A model generated the notes under the pieces. The model did no database searches. It was given only the letters and a program-made list of their open reading frames with translations, and was not told where the DNA came from. From Gammaproteobacteria bacterium (GTDB lineage: Bacteria; Pseudomonadota; Gammaproteobacteria; S012-40): a stretch of 16,222 nt of DNA. Of the stretch, positions 6,838 to 14,600 are shown in pieces. Position numbers and translations under genes: made by a program. Position 1 is the first letter of the stretch. Every line of letters begins with the position of its first letter. The stretch lies in contig JAOUPJ010000035.1 in NCBI GenBank assembly GCA_029879945.1, forward strand, positions 1 through 16,222. The letters are read 5' to 3'.

Positions 6838-8750
6838 TACGCAGTCTCCTCAGACATGAACTCTACCACGTCCTGTATATCCTGTGTAATGGGAATGCGG
6901 GGTAGGCTGCGTAAAAAGGACTTTCCATAGGATTTGCTGAGAATTCGAGGGTCGCAGATCACCAGCACCCCCCGGTCAGTTTCATCCCGGATCAAGCGGC
7001 CTACCCCCTGCCGTAGCGTAATGATGGCGTCCGGCAGCTGATATTTCATGAAAGGGTGTTCGCCCTTCTGGGCCAGTTCATTGATGCGGGCGGCTATGAT
7101 GGGGTCACCCGGCGAAGCAAAGGGTAATTTATCGATGATGACGCAGGAAAGGGCGCGCCCTTTTACGTCCACCCCTTCCCAAAAGCTGGACGTGCCGAGC
7201 AAAACCGCGTTTTCCAAGGTCCGAAACTGTTCCAACAGCCGGTTCTTGGACCCTTCTCCCTGAACCAAAATAGGAAAATCGATTTCATTTCTCAGTTTTT
7301 CGGCGGCCTGGTTAAGGGCCTGATGACTGGTAAAGAGCACAAAGGTACGCCCCTGGCAAATCTCGATAATCTCCTTGGCCTTTTCAATCACCGCCAAGGT
7401 AAACCGCGGTGACTGGGGTTCCGGGATACCTTCTGGTAAGTAAAGTAAACTCTGGTGCTCATAATCAAAGGGACTGGCCCACTGGTGTGTCTCAATCTCT
7501 TCCAGGCCCAGGCGCTGTTTGAAATAGTCGAAGCGTGTGCCGGTCGAGAGCGTGGCTGAGGTAAAGATCATGCTTTGATTGAGCCGCTGCATGTTTTCCT
7601 GGAAGGGTTTGGCAATCTCCAGGGGTGTTTTGTGTAACACAAAATTGTTTTTTCGTGATTCAAACCAGCGAATAATATTTTCGTCTTCCGCTAGAAAGGC
7701 GCGAAAACGATGGACAATGTTTTCACTGCGTTCCAGGATGTTCGCCAGCCCTTTGGTCTTTTCGGCAACGCGGGAAAAGAGATCGGTGAGCGTTTCCAGG
7801 GCATCAATGAGTTCGTGTACCACCTGGGTGCAGCGCTGGGACTCGTCCACATCCTGCCAGGCGGAGCGGTTACTGGTGCCCAGTAGTTTGTGTAGCCGAT
7901 CGATAATTTTGTGTAGCGTAGAGGCCTGGTCTGCCAGGGGAGATAGCAGTTCCAGTGCATCGGTTTCGCATTCAGAATTGGCATCGTTAATCAATTCCAG
8001 CACTTGCCTTGCGCTAATGATGGTTCCAAAAAACTGGATTCCCGTGTCGGCCAATTGATGGGCCTCATCAAAAACAATGGCATCGCAAGCCGGCAGTAGA
8101 TCGGCCACGCCATCGTCTCGCAGGGCGAGATCAGCGAAAAACAGATGGTGATTGATTACCACGATATCCGCTTTTTGTGCACGCGCCCTGGCCTCGTTGA
8201 CACAACATTGGGAGATATATTCACATTCCCCGCCCAGGCAGCTATCGGCGGTGGAAGTGGCCAGACTCCACACCGGCGAGTCTTCCGAGAGTTGACTCAT
8301 TTCAGCGATATCGCCGGATTTGGTAGTGCGTGCCCAGTCCTGAATCTTTTGAAAGGCGATGGCTTGTTCCCGGCTGGTAAAGCGCGCTGTGTTGGCGTGA
8401 CGATGGAGCCGGTAATGACAGAGATAATTGGAGCGGCCTTTCAATAGGCTGATCACCGCGCCCGTGGCCAGCGCGTCACGTATCATGGGAATATCGCGAT
8501 GATAGAGTTGGTCCTGCAGGTTTTTTGTGCCCGTGGAGACTAGGCATTTTTTTCCGGAACGAAAGATGGGAACCAGATAGGCCAGGGTTTTTCCGGTGCC
8601 GGTTCCCGCTTCCACCACCAGGCTTTCATTGTGCTCCAGGGCGTGCTCCACGCGCTCGGCAAAATGCAATTGCTGGGGACGGCATTTGTAATGGGGAATG
8701 GCCTTTGCTAAAGGTCCCTGATCAGAGAGTACGTCTTGTAGATTTTCCAT
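6837..8750 (-). CDS. yoaA: ATP-dependent DNA helicase YoaA (XPD/DinG-like)
   Basis: Superfamily 2 helicase with an iron-sulfur cluster, 637 aa (E. coli YoaA 636). In E. coli YoaA pairs with the HolC (chi) clamp-loader subunit and helps restart damaged forks. Visible motifs are Walker A AGTGTGKT (48-55), Fe-S cysteines C111, C171, C176 and C182 (with a neighbouring C183), the DEAH box at 228-231, a SATLSTGTRFDYF motif, a TSSFWEGVDVKG segment, and motif VI QGVGRLIRDETDRG near the C-terminus. I choose ATG at 8750 rather than the in-frame TTG two codons upstream, because AGG sits seven bases before the ATG but only one before the TTG. The stop shares a base with the tsaB start. The order yoaA-tsaB-lipoprotein matches E. 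coli, which favours YoaA over the paralogue DinG. Confidence 0.93.
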   Translation of the reverse strand: MENLQDVLSDQGPLAKAIPHYKCRPQQLHFAERVEHALEHNESLVVEAGTGTGKTLAYLVPIFRSGKKCLVSTGTKNLQDQLYHRDIPMIRDALATGAVISLLKGRSNYLCHYRLHRHANTARFTSREQAIAFQKIQDWARTTKSGDIAEMSQLSEDSPVWSLATSTADSCLGGECEYISQCCVNEARARAQKADIVVINHHLFFADLALRDDGVADLLPACDAIVFDEAHQLADTGIQFFGTIISARQVLELINDANSECETDALELLSPLADQASTLHKIIDRLHKLLGTSNRSAWQDVDESQRCTQVVHELIDALETLTDLFSRVAEKTKGLANILERSENIVHRFRAFLAEDENIIRWFESRKNNFVLHKTPLEIAKPFQENMQRLNQSMIFTSATLSTGTRFDYFKQRLGLEEIETHQWASPFDYEHQSLLYLPEGIPEPQSPRFTLAVIEKAKEIIEICQGRTFVLFTSHQALNQAAEKLRNEIDFPILVQGEGSKNRLLEQFRTLENAVLLGTSSFWEGVDVKGRALSCVIIDKLPFASPGDPIIAARINELAQKGEHPFMKYQLPDAIITLRQGVGRLIRDETDRGVLVICDPRILSKSYGKSFLRSLPRIPITQDIQDVVEFMSEETA

Positions 8751-8844
8751 GGTCAAGCCTGAGAGTCTAATTGTTATTGTAGGGGAAGACCACTATTGAT
8801 CTGCTGCTCCAAACATACCAGATCTGGCTTGGAAATTTAACGGC

Positions 8845-9324
8845 TTAGGCCGTGTTTTGGGAGGGTTCCTCGTCGGCAGACCAGGCCAGTTTGGCGATGT
8901 GCTTGAATTTGGCAAGGGAAATGGCCCCTTTATTATTTTTGTTCTTTTTTTGTTCTTCCAGCGCTTCTTCTACGGTCTCGCGGTCTGCTTCCCAGATCTC
9001 CACAGGGTGGTATTCCTCGTTCATGATGACGAGCACCAGCAGGTCCCAGTCCTGGTTGGTCTTTAATTGACCAATTCGTTGCCCCGATTTGTCATTCAGT
9101 ATGGCTCGACCCTTGATTTGTACCCGCTGTCCTTCTCGTTTTCCGCGGCCGATAGCATCGTAACCACCTGGTTTTTCTTTTAAAAGTTCCAGGTCTAGGA
9201 TATGGGCCGCATCAAATTCGGCAATCTCACCACTGATGCCCAGCGGCTTGCCTGTTGTGCGCCTGAATTCGGTGGCCAGTTTGCGAGCCTCGCTCACCAG
9301 CTTTTCGGTGGAATATACCGACAT
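8845..9324 (-). CDS. DUF protein with possible PD-(D/E)XK-like core
   Basis: A 159-aa soluble protein without signal or membrane segments. It belongs to a widespread bacterial hypothetical family whose members read GKPLGxxGExAExxAAxxLxLEL...GYDAI...QIKGR; I think this is the family catalogued as DUF6998 but cannot confirm the number. The order E33/E36 in an N-terminal helix, D56 (GGYDAIG), and Q69-I-K71-G (RVQIKGR) resembles the active site of PD-(D/E)XK nucleases, and the strand DLLVLVIMNEEYHPVEIWEAD could be the next core strand. That reading is inference. The C-terminus is charged (EEQKKNKNNKG) and ends in a short helix. The start ATG has GGAAAG upstream. It ends 88 bases before the yoaA start on the same strand with no clear terminator between, so co-transcription with yoaA is possible. 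Confidence 0.75.
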   Translation of the reverse strand: MSVYSTEKLVSEARKLATEFRRTTGKPLGISGEIAEFDAAHILDLELLKEKPGGYDAIGRGKREGQRVQIKGRAILNDKSGQRIGQLKTNQDWDLLVLVIMNEEYHPVEIWEADRETVEEALEEQKKNKNNKGAISLAKFKHIAKLAWSADEEPSQNTA

Positions 9325-9438
9325 ACAGCTTTCCGTGTGTCTGTGTATCGTAAATCTATAGTAGTTCTATCGTAAGAAATGGCCTTGGCCTTAAGGGAGA
9401 GAAGCGCAAGTTGCTGTGATAAGGGGGAGCAGGGTTGA

Positions 9439-9666
9439 TCAGCGGGAGATCCAGACTAGACCTACACCCAAGGTATTGATGAGTACTAACTCAACCACGA
9501 GCAATTTATAGTCAATATTATCAAGGACTGATACACCGTGACCAAACACTGAGACGATATCTTGCCATACGAAGCCCCAGTGCGTGCCGCCCAAAACCGA
9601 ATAAGGGGGATACAAAACAACCATTAACGTTCCGAGCAGGCAGATGATCAGTCCAAATTGCTTCAT
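9439..9666 (-). CDS. Small two-helix membrane protein
   Basis: A 75-aa protein with two hydrophobic segments: residues about 4-20 (FGLIICLLGTLMVVLYPP, ending in a Pro-Pro turn) and about 54-73 (LLVVELVLINTLGVGLVWIS). A 30-residue loop containing WGFVWQD separates them. It is probably an inner-membrane hairpin. Short bacterial proteins with this plan (first helix ending in PP, aromatic loop, second helix) are common but have no assigned role, and I do not recognise a named family. The ribosome site AGGAG lies about seven bases before the ATG, which supports it as a real gene. It is divergent from the DUF5666 lipoprotein gene and separated by about 110 bases from the next minus-strand gene. Confidence 0.68.
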   Translation of the reverse strand: MKQFGLIICLLGTLMVVLYPPYSVLGGTHWGFVWQDIVSVFGHGVSVLDNIDYKLLVVELVLINTLGVGLVWISR

Positions 9667-9700
9667 GGGCGGCTCCTGTTGGTGACTCGATCTTAATATA

Positions 9701-9728
9701 TCGACCCTGGGTACGTTCTGTGTATAGT
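9701..9728 (+). promoter_or_regulatory. Possible sigma-70 promoter of the DUF5666 lipoprotein gene
   Basis: TCGACC (9701-9706) and TATAGT (9723-9728) are spaced by 16 bases and resemble the -35 and -10 boxes (4 of 6 and 5 of 6 matches). The start point would be about 130 bases before the chosen ATG at 9867. The evidence is weak, and other AT-rich hexamers occur nearby. Confidence 0.22.
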
Positions 9729-9866
9729 CGAATCGTTCTAATCATAGTTGGAAGCGGACTAAAAAACATTATTGTGCGTGTGTTTATTGGTGATGTCCTT
9801 CATCGGTATGAATTTTTCATTGTTTCTTCGGCCCCGACACGGATGCCGAACACTGGAGAGATGGAA

Positions 9867-11261
9867 ATGAAAAAATCGTTGGAGATAATGTTGCTGTTGG
9901 TGGTATTTACCCTGCTGCTGAATGCCTGCTCGAATAGCGAGGACGAGAACAACACAAGCAAGATTACGCCTAATACCTATGTCGTGGGAAGCGTGACCAA
10001 ATTGGGCAGTGTTTATGTTAACGGCATGCGCTACGACACCTCTTCAGCCAGTATTACAAGAGATGGTGCAGCGGCCACTGCAAACGATGTGTTGCAAATG
10101 CCGGTGGAAGTGGTGGCCAGCACGAATGGTAGTTCGGGAATTGCTACTGCGGTTGTTGCCGAAACGGTTGTGAAAGGGGTTTTAGATTCTGTTCCGAGTA
10201 ACGAAGTAAGTTTGCAGGTAATGGGTCAGACAATCCGCCTGGACGATGGCGCTATGATTAACACGATTGCAGGCAACAACGTTTTGGCTGATCTGGATAC
10301 GGTTGGTATGTTGGTAGAAGTGGCCGGTTTTGTTAAAGAGGACGGCATCATCGTGGCCACGAGAGTCGAGGAAAAGTCCGCCCTCACAGAATACAAGGTA
10401 ACGGGTTATATCAGCGCGCTTGGTGCAGGTACCTTTGATATTAGCGGTAAAACCATAGACTACAGCGGCGCCGATACCAGTGATCTGGGTGGCGCTCCGG
10501 CCGTGGGTATGTTGGTAGAAGCAAAGGCTTCTGCCAATGGTGATCCTTTGATGGCCAGTGTTGTTGAAAAAGATGGCCCTAGCGTGAGCGACGCCGCAAA
10601 CTCTGAAGTAGAGGGCTATATTCGAAGTATCGCAGGAACGAGTCCTGATTTTACGTTTACTGTAGACGGGCAAAGCGTTGCAACCAACACCAATACCGTA
10701 TTTGAAACCGGTAGCAATTCCTTCCTTGCCAACGGTGTCAAAGTGGAAGTGGAAGGGGTGTTGAGCAGTGGGGTGCTAACGGCTGCCAAGGTTTCTTTAA
10801 AAGATAGCGTACGCGCAGAAGGTGATTTGATTAATGTCAGTGGAAACGATTTTAGCTTGAATGGTCTGACAGGAATTACTTTTACGATTGATAGTTCGAC
10901 GGAACAGAATATATCAACTGACGCAAAAGAAAGTTTTGTGAATGGTGACCATGTGCGCCTGCGCGGTACACCGACAGGCACGAATACGGTGAAGGTGAGT
11001 CGGATAGATGAGCGCAATGCTGATACCGGTGTTTACTTGAGAGGACCAGCACAAAGCAAGACAGCCAGTAGTGTAACCATATTGGGTGTGGCGGTGACAA
11101 CAACGGGTCTTGCCAGTTTTGAAGACCAGAACGGGTCTGCTGTCTTTGATGAAGCAAGCTTTCTTGCCTTGGTTTCCGCAGGTACTCCTGTCAAGCTAAG
11201 TGGTAATTTAGTTGCCGGTCCTGCTGTGAATTGGGACGGCAGTGGTGAGTTGGAAGATTAA
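9867..11261 (+). CDS. Lipoprotein with about six DUF5666-like repeats
   Basis: A 464-aa predicted outer-membrane lipoprotein. The ATG at 9867 is chosen because it gives a complete lipoprotein signal (MKKSLEIMLLLVVFTLLLNAC, lipobox L18-N19-A20-C21, serine at +2) and has GGAGAG six bases upstream. The open frame continues 49 codons further 5' but that stretch has no protein character. The mature part is a chain of roughly 70-residue beta-rich units, each starting with a short strand such as VVGSVTKLGSVYVNG, VKGVLDSVPSNEVSL, VTGYISALGAGTFDISG, VEGYIRSIAG, AEGDLINVSGNDFSL or VYLRGPAQSKTASSV (residues about 39, 102, 178, 248, 317 and 389). This matches DUF5666, small beta-barrel-like units of unknown function common in secreted proteobacterial proteins. 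A REP-like hairpin begins about 25 bases after the stop. Ligand and role are unknown. Confidence 0.85.
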   Translation: MKKSLEIMLLLVVFTLLLNACSNSEDENNTSKITPNTYVVGSVTKLGSVYVNGMRYDTSSASITRDGAAATANDVLQMPVEVVASTNGSSGIATAVVAETVVKGVLDSVPSNEVSLQVMGQTIRLDDGAMINTIAGNNVLADLDTVGMLVEVAGFVKEDGIIVATRVEEKSALTEYKVTGYISALGAGTFDISGKTIDYSGADTSDLGGAPAVGMLVEAKASANGDPLMASVVEKDGPSVSDAANSEVEGYIRSIAGTSPDFTFTVDGQSVATNTNTVFETGSNSFLANGVKVEVEGVLSSGVLTAAKVSLKDSVRAEGDLINVSGNDFSLNGLTGITFTIDSSTEQNISTDAKESFVNGDHVRLRGTPTGTNTVKVSRIDERNADTGVYLRGPAQSKTASSVTILGVAVTTTGLASFEDQNGSAVFDEASFLALVSAGTPVKLSGNLVAGPAVNWDGSGELED

Positions 11262-11285
11262 TTAATCGGATGGTGTTGGGCTATT

Positions 11286-11380
11286 GTTGGGCTTCGCATC
11301 TTCGATGCTCAGCATCAACCTACAAAATTTTGGATTGAAACCGTAGGTTGGCGCTGAACACCGCAGGCGTGAAGCCCAAC
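11286..11380. repeat. REP-like hairpin element, copy 1
   Basis: Two arms of 38 bases form an imperfect inverted repeat around a 19-base centre, AAAATTTTGGATTGAAACC (11324-11342). Comparing the left arm with the reverse complement of the right arm, 30 of 38 positions agree. The ends GTTGGGCTTC / GAAGCCCAAC and the inner CAACCTAC / GTAGGTTG are perfect. A second copy lies at 15907-16002 in the same orientation with the identical centre. Similarity between copies extends outward (TGGTGTTGGGCT before, RTTCC after). Copy 1 has an extra 11-base tandem duplication at its left edge, GTTGGGCTATT repeated at 11275 and 11286. GTTGGGCTTC/GTAGGTTG palindromes are a known proteobacterial REP style, often mobilised by RAYT (IS200-like) transposases; none is in the window. 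Situated just after the DUF5666 gene, it may also act as a terminator. Confidence 0.85.
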
Positions 11381-11614
11381 GTTCCTCTTACAAGAATATG
11401 CTGAATTTCTAATATTATAATGTGCTCTCGGTCCTGGTATTCCGAGTTTCTTTCACACCTGTAGTCACTCCCTCGAATAAATCACTAAACCCGTCACATT
11501 TCCTCATGTCAGCTAAATAACTGGTCAAGGAATAGCGATTCGTCACAGAAGTTTTCTGACGTATCTACGATAGTCTAGTTATAGAACTCACGCCCGCTGG
11601 GTGTAATCGATTAA

Positions 11615-11652
11615 GACCAAATAAATTGGTCAAAAACGAGATCTGGGGACCA
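11615..11652 (+). promoter_or_regulatory. Alternative leader hairpins next to the ribosome site
   Basis: GACCAA (11615-11620) and TTGGTC (11626-11631) form a perfect six-base inverted repeat with loop ATAAA. The same TTGGTC can pair over five bases with GACCA at 11648-11652, which would enclose the Shine-Dalgarno GGGGA (11645-11649) of the giant lipoprotein gene. The two pairings exclude each other. The sequence shows the complementarity; any regulatory use is inference. Confidence 0.25.
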
Positions 11653-11657
11653 TCAAA

Positions 11658-14600
11658 ATGAATAGCGCGCTTTATAGAATCAGAACAGTTTTAACCCTAC
11701 TTTTTTTCACCATGTTCTTGTCTGCCTGTTTCGATAACAAGGAAGAGGACGGCCCCATCTCCCTGGAAATCCGACCATCGGGGGCGGTCCTGATTCCGGC
11801 CGAAACACGCCAGTTTACAGCAATTGCCAAACACAAAAACGGGAATTCAGAGGATGTAACAAGTCAGGTGAATTGGAGCAGTGGAGATATCGCCATTGCA
11901 ACGATCGATACGACTGGTTTAGTCACTGGTATCACAGTCGGTGAAACGGCTATTTCGGCCAATCTCAATGATTTGAGTAGTACCACCAGTTTGTTTGTTG
12001 ATCCCGTGCCCACCGTTACCGCTGTCACCATTGCGCCACTAAATCCTGAAATCCCGGATGGTGGTACGTTACAGATGAGTGCAATGAATCGCTACAGCAA
12101 CGGAACCAGTTCGGATGTAACAAACAGTATTACTTGGGGCACTAATAATTCTGCTATTGCTACAGTTGATGCGAATGGTTTGGTCACTGCTACCGGAATC
12201 GGAAGTACGGAAATTTACGTCGTTACGGATGCCGCCGCAATTATACGTACTCAAATTACTGTCTCAGCCCCCATAAGCGCTGCAGGAATTAGTGTTTCGC
12301 CCATCAACCCAACTATCTTTACCGGCTCCTCTCAGGCGCTTAGCGCCAGCATCTACTACCCTGATACCACTACTGCTGATATTAGTAGCACAGCCACGTG
12401 GACTAGTTCAGACACTGCCGTGGCAACGGTGAATGCCAACGGCGTGGTAACGGCTCTGAGTGAAGGCAGTACTACCATACAAGCTGTACAAGACGGCTAC
12501 AGTGGAAGCACAGATATTACAGTGGAGCGCGCATTCCAGTCGCTTGCTGTGACGCCTCTGACCACGACCCGTTATGTGGGTGAGTCCTTGCAGTACACTG
12601 CAACCGTCACCTATCTGGATGGAACAACCGCCGATATGAGTAGTGCGGTAAGTTGGTCGACGTCCTCTGCCAGTGTCGCCACTGTGTCAGCCACAGGGTT
12701 GGTTTCACCGCAGTCGGCCGGCAGTGCCAACATTGCAGCAACTTACCTAGGTGTGGATGCAGTCGCCAATATAAGTGTATTGGCGCACGTGGATCGCCTG
12801 TCTCTCAGTTACAACGGAGGGGAGGTAACGCAATACCTGTACGGTGGTTCAATATCTGGCCTATATTCAAGCTATGATCATACTAAAGTGCCTATGCAAA
12901 CGTTCATTGAATTGTATGGCCTGTGGGACGGCACAGCTTACGACACTGAGTTACATCTATATGCACACGGCAATACTGCAGGAACTTACACCATAGGTAC
13001 CGATGCCAGCGCACGTCTGGTAAGTGCTACGGATGGTGTGCATATCGATGATGGCGTTAACGCCAGCGGAACCATTACGATTGATCGCTATGGCGCGGAA
13101 TTCGAACTCATTTGGGGAAGTTATGATATCAATCTGTGTAAAGAAGGACTGGATTGTTCCCTTGCTTCTAATCGTGTGAATCTTGCCGGGAGCTTTGTGG
13201 TATCACGAGGCATGGACTGGCTATTCTACTCCGAAGGTTCACTTGCCACTCCAAATGTCCTTGTTAGCCCGCCACCACCGAGTCCAAATATCGTCGCGGC
13301 AGGATCTGCAAGTTACTATCGATTCAGTGGCGCTGCTGGCATCTATATCGTGGAACTTACCGATGCATTGGACGACGTGACGCTGAATGTTTACAGTGAC
13401 TCTGGATTTACTACATTGATTTGTTCGTCTGCCTCGGGCATCGCACAAGAAACCTGTGCGGCGAGTAAGGGAACAGGCGATCTCTATATAGAAGTTGTAT
13501 ACGAAGGGCTCGCTGAGGGAGCGACCTACAATCTAAGAGTAAAACCCACGAATTTGTCGGTCAGTGTAAACTCAACGACACCTGTTGAGTATTTGAACGG
13601 TTCTGATGCGTATTTGTGGACATACTACAAGCGTATTGTTTCGCCCATGGAATTATCCATAGAGTTGACTCATAGCTGGAACAATACAACATTGGTGTGG
13701 GATGGCGAGTTCAAAATGAAACTCCAGGGCACGACAGCAAAAACCTACACCATAGGAACGGATGCGACGGCAAGCTACAAAGATACCACGAATGGTCTAC
13801 ATGTGGATGATGGCAGTTTTGCTAGCGGTACGATTACAGTGGATCAATACGGCGCTGAACTAGGGTTGGTTCATGGTAGTTATGACATCACATTGTGCGC
13901 TGACGGAGTAGACTGTAGCAACAGCGCTAACCGTATAAACCTTGTCGGTACTTTTAGTCTGTTCAGGGATGTGGACTATTCATACTATTCAGACGGCTCA
14001 ATTTCAGCACCCGGTACTTTGGAGTCTACCCCTCCTGAATTAGTTCAACAAATGGTTGCCAGTGCTAGCTCAAGCTACTATCGGTACGCCACAACCGCCG
14101 GTAACTATGTTGTCGTGCTAGAAAACGCCAATGACGATGTTACCCTGAATGTCTATAGTGACTCCAGCTTCACTACGCTGCTTTGCAGCTCTACAGGGGG
14201 TGGTGCAATTGAACTTTGTGGCGCAGCAACGGGTTCAGCCTATCTCTACGTTGAGGTTGTCTATTCCGGCTTGGGCGAAGGGGCGACATACGATCTCCAT
14301 GTGGAACGGGCAAGTGTTTCTGTTGATATAAATTCTGCTGGCCCCACGACTCACTATGATTCTGCCGATCCATACATTATGGCGGCCTATGACCATATTT
14401 TGGTGCCCATGCAAACACAGATTAAGCTCACGGGTAGCTGGAACAATACGAATATGGCGTATGATCTTGAAATGCTACTCTCTGTTTATGGTAATACGAC
14501 TGGTACGTATGATATTGGCACTGCTGCCACTGCCTCATATAAGGATGCAACTATCGGTTTGCATGTCGACGATGGAAGCAATGCCAATGGTTCGATTGTG

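Larger units (their letters stand above)
11262..11657. other. Intergenic region upstream of the giant lipoprotein gene
   Basis: Apart from the REP-like element at its left, about 275 bases remain (11381-11657) in which I see no gene and no RNA that I recognise. The right end holds an inverted repeat (11615-11631) and the ribosome site GGGGA (11645-11649) eight bases before the ATG. No convincing promoter pair was found. Confidence 0.5.

Noticed and set aside
7579..8058. 159-codon plus-strand open frame inside yoaA
   Set aside because: Serine- and arginine-rich shadow translation opposite a well-conserved helicase region.
8751..8756. TTG start two codons upstream of the yoaA ATG
   Set aside because: The only Shine-Dalgarno-like AGG is one base from the TTG but seven from the ATG, and the ATG gives the usual family length.
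9720..9866. 49-codon N-terminal extension of the DUF5666 lipoprotein
   Set aside because: It would bury the lipoprotein signal inside the protein. The ATG at 9867 has both a proper ribosome site and a complete signal peptide with lipobox.
9740..9866. Riboswitch in the leader of the DUF5666 lipoprotein gene
   Set aside because: I compared it by eye with the conserved cores of the cyclic-di-GMP class I motif and found no match and no strong stem set.
10182..11157. Overlapping long open frames on the minus strand inside the DUF5666 gene
   Set aside because: They are antisense shadows of a repeat-rich gene; they show no domain pattern and no ribosome sites worth noting.
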